Assembly (NCBI GenBank): GCA_017629985.1
Contig: JAGBWD010000022.1
Location: forward strand, 1-64,000
Source: Alistipes sp.
Lineage (GTDB): Bacteria; Bacteroidota; Bacteroidia; Bacteroidales; Rikenellaceae
Direction of reading: 5' to 3'
Length of the DNA: 64,000 nucleotides
The notes beneath the pieces are model-generated. The model worked only from the letters and a program-made list of their open reading frames with translations, had not been told where the DNA came from and did no database searches. Position numbers and translations under genes: made by a program. This document shows, in pieces, positions 24,666 to 31,476 of this stretch. Position 1 is the stretch's first letter; each line of letters opens with the position of its first letter.

Positions 24666-25376
24666 TTATTCTATATGTTGCTTGTTGGATGAATGGTGGT
24701 GCGCGTGGCGGCGATGATGCCTAGCTTTGTGCCTCTGTTGTGGTTGCGAGGTAGAGGGTGTGGGCATCACCGAGATTATGGTGTAAGGCTCTGCCTTTGG
24801 CTCCACACGCTGAAGCTCCTTGAGTATCTCGGGACATATCCACGCATCTGTAGCGGCATACTCCTGTTGCTGTGGTGTAAGGCTCTCTGCCTCCCAGTTG
24901 CTCAATCGTTGAGCTTTTGAGACACGTTTGTTTAGGACTATAGCCGACAGCTTTCGCAAACTCTTCTCCTCTATTCCCCAGCGCGATGCCTCTACTTGGA
25001 GGTCTACAAAACCATCGGCATTGAAGTTGCGCAGGGCATGCAAGGCGCGTATATCTCCCGAAACATCGGTGCCTACCTTAAGAATCTGGCGTGACCCTAA
25101 AATCTTGAGTATGCGGTTGTCAAGGCGTATGTGCGATAGACGTATGAGGTAGCAGGTGTCGGGTGTTGAGAGCTGCAGTAGCCCCACCTTATACGATACT
25201 CCTGCACGAAACGAGGGGCGTGTCTCGGTGTCGAAGCCTATCATTGTGTGGCTCTTGAGGTCGTTGTATGCGGCCTCTACATCCTCCATCTTATCTACGA
25301 TAACGATGCGCCCACCAAAGCGTGCTGCTTCGAGAGCTGCTACACTATCATTATCTATAGTACTTCGATATGTCAT
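24666..25376 (-). CDS. RNase D-like 3'-5' exonuclease with His-rich tail
   Basis: 236 residues. DEDD-type exonuclease (PF01612): first motif GFDTETRP with D49/E51, second LKVGTDVSGDIRAL, third QEYAATDAWICPEIL. No HRDC domain follows, so it is a single-domain enzyme acting on RNA or DNA 3' ends. Unusual is the basic, His-rich tail of the last 25 residues (RHKARHHRRHAHHHSS), which could bind metal or nucleic acid. It stands between recQ and rlmI on the same strand. A possible -7 element TAACTTTG lies at 25413-25420 over the recQ stop. Confidence 0.82.
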   Translation of the reverse strand: MTYRSTIDNDSVAALEAARFGGRIVIVDKMEDVEAAYNDLKSHTMIGFDTETRPSFRAGVSYKVGLLQLSTPDTCYLIRLSHIRLDNRILKILGSRQILKVGTDVSGDIRALHALRNFNADGFVDLQVEASRWGIEEKSLRKLSAIVLNKRVSKAQRLSNWEAESLTPQQQEYAATDAWICPEILKELQRVEPKAEPYTIISVMPTPSTSQPQQRHKARHHRRHAHHHSSNKQHIE

Positions 25377-25412
25377 TCTCTATCCCTACGTTGAAAAGAT
25401 TTTGTCAAAGCA

Positions 25413-25420
25413 CAAAGTTA
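25413..25420 (-). promoter_or_regulatory. Possible -7 element for the exonuclease gene
   Basis: TAACTTTG on the minus strand, overlapping the end of recQ, about 37 bases before the exonuclease ATG. No -33 TTG at the usual distance, so weak. Confidence 0.3.
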
Positions 25421-27340
25421 CTCATTAATTTTTAGTTTTCCGCACTCTGTAATCGAAATTTTTCCTATTCTTATCAAATTGTCGATATGCTCAATTATGA
25501 GACGCTGCTCATGGGAGATGCGTGATACAATCTCCTTTACGCTTAAGTCGCTGGTAGACAATATGTCAAGTATCTGACTGTTGATGTCGCGATTTGGTGT
25601 TGAGGAGTTTCGCTTCTGGCGACATATATCGCATACGCCACAAGGCTCACACTCCTTTTGTCCAAAGTAGCGCTCTATAATATTACTGCGACACTCGTCC
25701 GTAGAGTTTACATAGTGTAGCAGATTGTTAAACCTCTCTACAGCAAGGTTATAGCGGTGGTGGTAGGTCTCTGGAGCTATAAATATGTCGGAGGTCGCCA
25801 TGCGCTCGGTGTTGAAATATATCATTGGGGAGTGCGAGGCTGGGATATAACGTATGATGTGCATGCGCCAGAGCATCTTCAGAAGTTCGTGTGTTCGCTC
25901 TGGGGTGAGCTTTGCCGATGTGGCAATCTCTAGCTCATCAATGGAGCGAAAGTGGGTGAAGACGCCGTTGTAAAGGCGAAGTATGGCATATAGCATCTGG
26001 TCCATGTCGTTACCTCCGGTGTTGAGCTTGTATAGGGAGTCTCTGCTACAGCAAAACATCAACTTTGCAGGGTTGTCCTGCTCATCAATAAGAGTCATTA
26101 AGTTGTTCTGCTCCAATAGCTTTAGAGCATGGATAACATTTGTGGTTGATAGCGAGGCGCGGTGACAAAAGTCGTATATGTTGAATATGAATGAAGCACC
26201 TTCGCCATCGCCTATTGCCACTTGCAGGTAGTTGCATATCAGCTCATATATGCGCTTGATATTTGGTATGGGTGGAAACTCCGCTTTGAAGAGTCTCTCC
26301 ACACGATCCTTATCCTCTGTGCATAGCAGAAGCACGGCATAACTACGTCTACCATCGCGCCCTGCACGTCCCGCCTCTTGGTAGTATGCTTCAAGCGAGT
26401 GACATAGGTCATAGTGTACCACAAAACGTACATCAGCCTTGTCGATACCCATGCCAAAGGCGTTGGTAGCCACAATGATACGTCTCTTACCCTGGAGCCA
26501 ATCATCCTGACGGAGATTACGCTCCATGGCTGGGAGTCCTGCATGGTAGAACTCCGCGCTATGACCATCGTTTTGTAGTTGTTTGGCCAGATGTTCGCAC
26601 CCCTCTCTTGTTCGCATATAGATAATGCCCGAACCCTCCACATTCTCTATTATGCGTGTCAGGTGGTAATACTTATCCTCCACCTCACGCACTACGTAGG
26701 TGAGGTTAGGGCGTGCGAAACTAGTACGTAGAATATTTGGCTTGCTGAACCCTAGGTGGTGCATGATATCCTTTGCTACGACATCCGTAGCCGAGGCTGT
26801 GAGAGCAAGTATTGTAGCATCTGGAGCATATTCGCGAAGCTCTGCAATGCGCAGATAGGAGGGGCGGAAGTCGTAACCCCATTGAGAGATGCAGTGCGCC
26901 TCGTCTACGGCAATAAGCGAGATGTGCATCTTGCGCATACGTACTCTAAAGGCCTCCGTAGCTAGACGCTCGGGGGCTATGTATAGTAGTTTAACATCGC
27001 CATAGGTGCAGTTGTCGAGTGCTATCTCGATACGTCTAGAGTCCAAACCAGAGTGTACGGCTACGGCAGATATGCCGCGTTTGTGGAGCTGATCCACCTG
27101 GTCCTTCATGAGTGCTATGAGGGGTGTCACAACAATCGTCAGCCCCTCCAGCATTAGGGCTGGAACCTGATATGTTAGTGACTTGCCGCCTCCCGTAGGC
27201 ATAAGGGCCAAAGTATCTCGCCCCGAGAGTACCGAGGTGATGATATCTCCTTGAACAGGACGAAAGGCCTCGTAGCCCCACGTGGTGCGAAGTAACTCCT
27301 CTGCCTGGGATAACATGCTATGGTTGTTGTTTGCGCTCAT
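25418..27340 (-). CDS. recQ: ATP-dependent DNA helicase RecQ
   Basis: 640 residues. Superfamily 2 helicase: Walker A ALMPTGGGKSLTYQ (K53), DEAH box with VDEAHCISQWGYDFRPSY at about 146, TGIIYMRT-like motif IV region, and GMGIDKADVRFVVHYD / YYQEAGRAGRDG for motifs V and VI. A zinc-binding Cys set (CEPCGVCDIC) marks the RQC part. The C-terminus ends in a winged-helix-like segment without a clear HRDC. It unwinds DNA during repair and recombination. The start may be internal: a -7 element lies 5 bases upstream of ATG 27340, and an in-frame ATG at 27316 (MLSQAEELL) would give a normal leader. Confidence 0.93.
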   Translation of the reverse strand: MSANNNHSMLSQAEELLRTTWGYEAFRPVQGDIITSVLSGRDTLALMPTGGGKSLTYQVPALMLEGLTIVVTPLIALMKDQVDQLHKRGISAVAVHSGLDSRRIEIALDNCTYGDVKLLYIAPERLATEAFRVRMRKMHISLIAVDEAHCISQWGYDFRPSYLRIAELREYAPDATILALTASATDVVAKDIMHHLGFSKPNILRTSFARPNLTYVVREVEDKYYHLTRIIENVEGSGIIYMRTREGCEHLAKQLQNDGHSAEFYHAGLPAMERNLRQDDWLQGKRRIIVATNAFGMGIDKADVRFVVHYDLCHSLEAYYQEAGRAGRDGRRSYAVLLLCTEDKDRVERLFKAEFPPIPNIKRIYELICNYLQVAIGDGEGASFIFNIYDFCHRASLSTTNVIHALKLLEQNNLMTLIDEQDNPAKLMFCCSRDSLYKLNTGGNDMDQMLYAILRLYNGVFTHFRSIDELEIATSAKLTPERTHELLKMLWRMHIIRYIPASHSPMIYFNTERMATSDIFIAPETYHHRYNLAVERFNNLLHYVNSTDECRSNIIERYFGQKECEPCGVCDICRQKRNSSTPNRDINSQILDILSTSDLSVKEIVSRISHEQRLIIEHIDNLIRIGKISITECGKLKINE

Positions 27341-27344
27341 AGTG

Positions 27345-27352
27345 CAAAGTTA
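27345..27352 (-). promoter_or_regulatory. -7 element of recQ, very close to ATG
   Basis: TAACTTTG on the minus strand ends 5 bases before ATG 27340. Transcription would begin about at that ATG, giving a leaderless mRNA or a start at 27316. No good -33 element is visible. Confidence 0.45.
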
Positions 27353-27371
27353 TAATTTTTTATAAATTTTT

Positions 27372-27402
27372 CTGTAATCCTCAAAAAATTTTCTTACCTT
27401 TG
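27372..27402 (+). promoter_or_regulatory. Promoter of the metal/TonB operon
   Basis: CTG (27372-27374, one base off TTG), 20 bases, then TACCTTTG (27395-27402). Leader of some 65 bases follows, holding two small hairpins (27408-27415 with 27421-27428; 27432-27437 with 27452-27457). Confidence 0.55.
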
Positions 27403-27474
27403 CGCCGTAACTTATTGTATATAAGTTAAAGGGCCTTTCGAGCTATCGCACAAGGCCGAAGATATGGAGTAGAT

Positions 27475-27903
27475 ATGTCAAGACGTAGAGCAATATATTC
27501 GTTATTGATGGTGACAATATATGTTGTTGCCACCATGCTCTCATCACTATCGCTTCTTGTCTGTGAGCATCACCACCCACACCACCACAATCACGCAGAG
27601 TGTCACGTAGAGGGTTGTTGCACAAGCGATGAGGTGACCATTGGTGCCGACTGCTGCGACCATCATCACCCTATCCTAGGTGATAATCACACCGATTATA
27701 TAGACTCTTCACATCGTAGCGATTCTCGAGCATCGCACGCCTTGGCACTTCTTCTGTCGCCGATGGTTGTCGATAACATCTCCCAAGAGTTGGCCTCCTC
27801 TCTAGATGACACAAATCGGGAGTATAGGAGTATCTCGTTTGCGCTTATTGATGTTGCATATATATCCTCTCAAGGACTACGAGCCCCTCCATGCTTGGCT
27901 TAA
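27475..27903 (+). CDS. Small His/Cys-rich exported or membrane protein
   Basis: 142 residues. One N-terminal hydrophobic helix (YSLLMVTIYVVATMLSSLSLLV, about 8-29) reads as an uncleaved signal or membrane anchor, with a Cys at 30. Residues 30-66 are crowded with metal ligands: CEHHHPHHHNHAECH, EGCC and DCCDHHHP. The rest is ordinary polar sequence. It resembles the small DUF6769-like proteins found ahead of TonB receptors in Bacteroidota; I am not certain of the family. The likely job is to bind or sense a transition metal at the membrane surface for the receptor and HMA protein downstream. Start chosen at 27475; the promoter is at 27372-27402. Confidence 0.7.
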   Translation: MSRRRAIYSLLMVTIYVVATMLSSLSLLVCEHHHPHHHNHAECHVEGCCTSDEVTIGADCCDHHHPILGDNHTDYIDSSHRSDSRASHALALLLSPMVVDNISQELASSLDDTNREYRSISFALIDVAYISSQGLRAPPCLA

Positions 27904-27922
27904 CTATCTAGTGGTAGATAGT
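27903..27922 (+). promoter_or_regulatory. Hairpin between small His/Cys gene and TonB receptor gene
   Basis: An 8-base stem actatcta/tagatagt (27903-27910 with 27915-27922, 4-base loop) begins at the stop codon of the small gene. No T-run follows, so it is more likely to affect RNA stability or translation than to end transcription. Confidence 0.4.
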
Positions 27923-27985
27923 AGTTACTACTCTCAATATTGGGGGTAGGTGTTGTTGATATTTTAATTAAGCCAAATAAAGAAG

Positions 27986-30340
27986 ATGAAAAAATCAATA
28001 TTTTTAATTGTTGTAATGTTGTGCTTGCCAATGATGGTTATGGCGCAACGTACGTTGTCGGGTAAGGTAACCGACAAGAGTAGTGGCCAGCCTTTGATAG
28101 GAGCTACGCTCTATTGGAAGAATACTACCGCAGGAGCCACAACCACTGCCGATGGTAGCTACTCTATTAAGCGCGTGTCGGGCTTTGAGACTCTCGTGGT
28201 GGACTATCTTGGTTACGACATAATCGAGATGGAGGTTAGCAAGCAGGTAGAGAGCCTAGATATTCAGATGTCGGCATCGGCAGTAGATATCGATGAGGTT
28301 GTTGTGGAGGGTCAGCAGCGTGGTAACTATGCCAAGAGCAGCGGTATCACACGTGATGAGCAGATTTCGTTTGCAGGATTGTGTAAGATGGCTTGTTGCT
28401 CGCTTGCCGAGTCTTTTGAGAATTCAGCATCTGTAACCGTAGGTTATAGTGATGCTATCTCTGGCGCACGACAGATTAAGATGCTTGGCTTGGCAGGTAC
28501 ATATACCCAGATTTTGGATGAGAACCGCCCTATAATGCAGGGTGCTGGTGCTACATACGGCTTGAGCTACACTCCAGGTATGTGGCTTAACTCTATTCAG
28601 GTGTCGAAGGGTGTGGCATCTGTTACTGCGGGTCACGAGGCTATCACAGGTCAGATAAACCTTGAGCATCGCAAGCCTACAGACGATGAGCGTTTCTTCC
28701 TCAACGTATACTTCGATTCGGAGCTTCGTCCCGAGATTAACATGTCGTCAGCAATTCCTTTGACCAAGGATAAGAGCCTCTCAACAGTGATCATGGCCCA
28801 CGGCTCGCTCGACACTGCGCACCACGATATGAACAAGGATGGCTTTGCGGATATGCCAAAGGCTAATCAGATAAACGTGGCAAATAAGTGGTTGTGGCAG
28901 AATGCTGGTGGTGTGCAGCTACGCTGGGGCTGGAAGGTTGTAAACGAGAACCGCCTCGGAGGTGAGATGGGGTATAAGAAGGATCTTTATGACCAGATGA
29001 TGGAGAACCCTCTCCAGACCCCTTATGGCTCGCAGATACACAACCGTAATATCAACGCATACGTGAAGCTAGGTATCCCTGTAGGCTATGAGCGTACCTT
29101 CACCGGTGACCCCGAGGATGCTGTGCAGAATAACGTGGCGATGATATTTGATTATGACAACTACCTCACCGACTCATATTTTGGTGTCAATAAGGTGGAT
29201 GTTGTTGAGGATGCCTTCCGCTTTAATGCCACCTATGCCCACTACTTCACGCAGCGCTCATCGCTCAATGCTGGTTTGTCGGGTTACGTGCGCCTAATGG
29301 ATAATAACTACCTACAGCAGAGCGTAGATGTCGAGGGTGCTATAACTCCTATGTGGGCAGTAAAGGGTAAGTCGATGCTTGCCGAGCCAGGTATCTTCGC
29401 GGAGTATACCTATAACATCGAGGATAAGTTCTCGTTGGTAGTTGGTGTTCGTGGTGACTACTCTATGGTTGATGGTGACTACTACTACGATGCTAAACCA
29501 CAGATGCTCCTCACACCACGCTCACATATCAAGTGGAACATCACCAAGCGCACCACGCTTCGTGCTTCGGCAGGTATGGGATACCGCCGCCAGAACCTCG
29601 TTACGGATAATGTCTGGATGATGACTACATCTCGAAACATCGAGTATGGCAACCTCACAAACGATATGGAGATTGCAGCGACATTTGGTGGTAGCCTCTC
29701 GCAGACCTTCCCTCTAGCTGGTGACGATCAGGCTACAATAAGCTTCGACTACTTCCGTACGCAGTTCTTCAACTCTATGGTTTTTGACCAGGAGACCAGC
29801 AATAACTCTATACTTATATATAATACTAGCGGCAAGTCATACACAGATAACTTCCAGGTGGACTTCAACTGGACGCCATTCCGTGGCTTCGACCTCTTTG
29901 CTACATTCCGATATACTAATGCAAAGATGACTCTCGAGCGAGATGGCAAGCGTTACCTCGTTGAGCGTCCATTGACATCGCGCTATAAGGGACTTATCAA
30001 CATCCAGTATGCTGTTCAGCGTTGGGTATTTGATGTTACGGCACAGCTAAATGGCCCCGTACGTCTTCCAGAGCTTAATGGCGATATGGATAAGGCTATG
30101 AACAACCCTACACTTTCGCCAATATATCCTATGTTCTTCGCGCAGGTGAGCTACAAGATTAGTAACCTTACGCTATACCTAGGTTGCGAGAATATCGCTA
30201 ATTACCTTCAGGGTGTTGGTGGCCATGGTAACGCTCCTATCGTGGGTGTACCTTACCAGGAGGGCTTCAACTCATCGCAGGTGTGGGGACCACTCATGGG
30301 TCGTAAGTTCTACATCGGTTTGCGCCTCAACATATACTAA
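27986..30340 (+). CDS. TonB-dependent outer-membrane receptor, probable metal substrate
   Basis: 784 residues. Signal peptide ending VMAQ; CarboxypepD_reg-like domain at about 22-105 (TLSGKVTDKSSGQPLIGATL); plug at about 120-230 with GARQIKMLGLAGTYTQILDE and GVASVTAGHEAITGQINLEH; then a 22-strand-type barrel ending KFYIGLRLNIY. Unusual for a TonB receptor is the Cys cluster C133, C137, C138 (GLCKMACCSL) just before the plug. It sits between a His/Cys-rich small protein and a periplasmic HMA protein, so uptake of copper, zinc, nickel or a metal chelate is the best guess. It lacks a SusD partner, which argues against a glycan substrate. Confidence 0.85.
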   Translation: MKKSIFLIVVMLCLPMMVMAQRTLSGKVTDKSSGQPLIGATLYWKNTTAGATTTADGSYSIKRVSGFETLVVDYLGYDIIEMEVSKQVESLDIQMSASAVDIDEVVVEGQQRGNYAKSSGITRDEQISFAGLCKMACCSLAESFENSASVTVGYSDAISGARQIKMLGLAGTYTQILDENRPIMQGAGATYGLSYTPGMWLNSIQVSKGVASVTAGHEAITGQINLEHRKPTDDERFFLNVYFDSELRPEINMSSAIPLTKDKSLSTVIMAHGSLDTAHHDMNKDGFADMPKANQINVANKWLWQNAGGVQLRWGWKVVNENRLGGEMGYKKDLYDQMMENPLQTPYGSQIHNRNINAYVKLGIPVGYERTFTGDPEDAVQNNVAMIFDYDNYLTDSYFGVNKVDVVEDAFRFNATYAHYFTQRSSLNAGLSGYVRLMDNNYLQQSVDVEGAITPMWAVKGKSMLAEPGIFAEYTYNIEDKFSLVVGVRGDYSMVDGDYYYDAKPQMLLTPRSHIKWNITKRTTLRASAGMGYRRQNLVTDNVWMMTTSRNIEYGNLTNDMEIAATFGGSLSQTFPLAGDDQATISFDYFRTQFFNSMVFDQETSNNSILIYNTSGKSYTDNFQVDFNWTPFRGFDLFATFRYTNAKMTLERDGKRYLVERPLTSRYKGLINIQYAVQRWVFDVTAQLNGPVRLPELNGDMDKAMNNPTLSPIYPMFFAQVSYKISNLTLYLGCENIANYLQGVGGHGNAPIVGVPYQEGFNSSQVWGPLMGRKFYIGLRLNIY

Positions 30341-30401
30341 AAATATATTTTAAACAATAAATAGAGATATAGTACGTTAATAATTTAAAACCTTATAAAC
30401 T

Positions 30402-30704
30402 ATGAAGAAGATTATTTTGATGTGCCTTGTAGCACTCTTTGGTATTGGCGTAGCAAACGCGCAGGAGCCTAAAAAGGGCGAGAAGTCTACAGTAACTGTT
30501 GAGTTCCTCACAGACATCGATTGTGCAGGCTGTGCAAAGAAGGTGACAAATACTATCCCTTATGAGAAGGGTGTTAAGGATGTTCAGGTAGATGTTCCAA
30601 CAAAGACAGTTACCGTAACTTACGACCCTGCAAAGACTAACAACGAGACTCTTGTAAAGGCCTTCTCAAAGATTAAGATTAAGGCAGAGCCTAAAGAGAA
30701 ATAG
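30402..30704 (+). CDS. Periplasmic HMA-domain metal-binding protein
   Basis: 100 residues. Signal peptide MKKIILMCLVALFGIGVANAQ, then a single heavy-metal-associated fold: metal site IDCAGCAKKV (C41, C44), beta strands TVTVEFLTD and TVTVTYDPAK. Cytoplasmic copper chaperones share this fold, but the signal peptide sends this one to the periplasm. It would pick up metal delivered by the TonB receptor upstream and pass it on, or store it. Follows the receptor after 61 bases and is closed by the terminator at 30723-30760. Metal identity cannot be read from the sequence; Cu(I) is most usual for CxxC sites. Confidence 0.85.
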   Translation: MKKIILMCLVALFGIGVANAQEPKKGEKSTVTVEFLTDIDCAGCAKKVTNTIPYEKGVKDVQVDVPTKTVTVTYDPAKTNNETLVKAFSKIKIKAEPKEK

Positions 30705-30722
30705 CGAGAAAAGCTGAAAATA

Positions 30723-30760
30723 AAAACCGATGATCCTGAAAGGTCATCGGTTTTATTTTT
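30723..30760 (+). terminator. Terminator of the metal/TonB operon
   Basis: An 11-base perfect stem (30723-30733 with 30744-30754) followed by attttt. Confidence 0.75.
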
Positions 30761-30778
30761 GCATCATTACCATTTTTG

Positions 30779-31375
30779 CTATGCCTCAAAGGTCTTGCCC
30801 ATGAACCAGCGCGGTAGGTTACACCCTATGTAGTTGCCCACAACCGACAACAGCCATGCACCAACCATCCACATCGCAAAGTCGCCATCGAGGATTGCCA
30901 CCCAGTAGTAGAAGGCATCGGCAATGCAGTGCGGAAGACCACACATGATAAACACGGGGACCCCATAGAGCAGCGGTAGGTAGTTACCCTTACGTGAGCC
31001 ATATAGGGCGAGGGTTACGATGATGCCCGTACCTGTGGATGTGGCAATAAGCCCATGCCATGATGCCGCCTCACGTGCCGCCATGATTGTATCGAGTCGC
31101 GCAAGCGAGGCCTCACTCATGGTGTAGTAGGCTATGTAGGCGGTGATGAGGCAACCTATGGCGTTGTATAGAACCATAGGTATTAGTTGCAGTGACTCCT
31201 TGTAGGGGAGGTATCCCGCCTTGCCCGTGAAGAGCAGCGCCTGGCATAGCGTCACCGACATAAGGCCAAAGGCGAAGAGCGCGGCACCACCCAGGCCTCC
31301 GACATGCAGAAAGACAAGTCCCGCAATGCCGATAAGTAACCCAGCAAATAGTGACATTGATATAAAGTGTCGCAT
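30779..31375 (-). CDS. Formate/nitrite transporter family (FNT)-like channel, short
   Basis: 198 residues, shorter than typical FNT proteins (260-290). Six hydrophobic segments are evident. FNT-like landmarks: SMSLFAGLLIGIAGLVFLHVGGLGGAALF at the N-terminus, CGLPHCIADAFYYW in the middle and VVGNYIGCNLPRWF near the C-terminus. FNT channels conduct small monovalent anions such as formate, nitrite, hydrosulfide or lactate across the inner membrane. Same strand as leuS but separated by a 100-base structured gap. The substrate is not predictable from the residues seen. It may be a divergent, minimal member. Confidence 0.65.
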   Translation of the reverse strand: MRHFISMSLFAGLLIGIAGLVFLHVGGLGGAALFAFGLMSVTLCQALLFTGKAGYLPYKESLQLIPMVLYNAIGCLITAYIAYYTMSEASLARLDTIMAAREAASWHGLIATSTGTGIIVTLALYGSRKGNYLPLLYGVPVFIMCGLPHCIADAFYYWVAILDGDFAMWMVGAWLLSVVGNYIGCNLPRWFMGKTFEA

Positions 31376-31394
31376 ATTCTCTCTTAAAGGTTAG

Positions 31395-31468
31395 TTGGGG
31401 CGGATAAACGTGTTAGCACCCCAAGAGTAAGGAGGCCGAAGGGGTATAAGTGTCACCCCTCCAGCCTC
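31395..31468 (-). ncRNA. Structured leader upstream of the FNT-like gene
   Basis: Between leuS and the FNT-like gene, two stems can form in the minus-strand RNA: 14 bases (31432-31445 with 31455-31468, two G-U pairs) and 6 bases (ttgggg at 31395-31400 with ccccaa at 31419-31424). G-U pairs in the minus RNA would be A-C mismatches in the plus RNA, so the fold belongs to the minus transcript. No T-run follows, so regulation of the FNT-like gene is as likely as termination. It fits no riboswitch class I can recognise. Confidence 0.4.
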
Positions 31469-31476
31469 ACGGGTTA

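Noticed and set aside
31395-31445. A TPP-riboswitch-like GGGGTGC on the minus strand before the FNT-like gene
   Set aside because: The other conserved TPP parts (CTGAGA and the downstream ACCTGATCTGGAT-like box) are missing, so only a generic fold is claimed.
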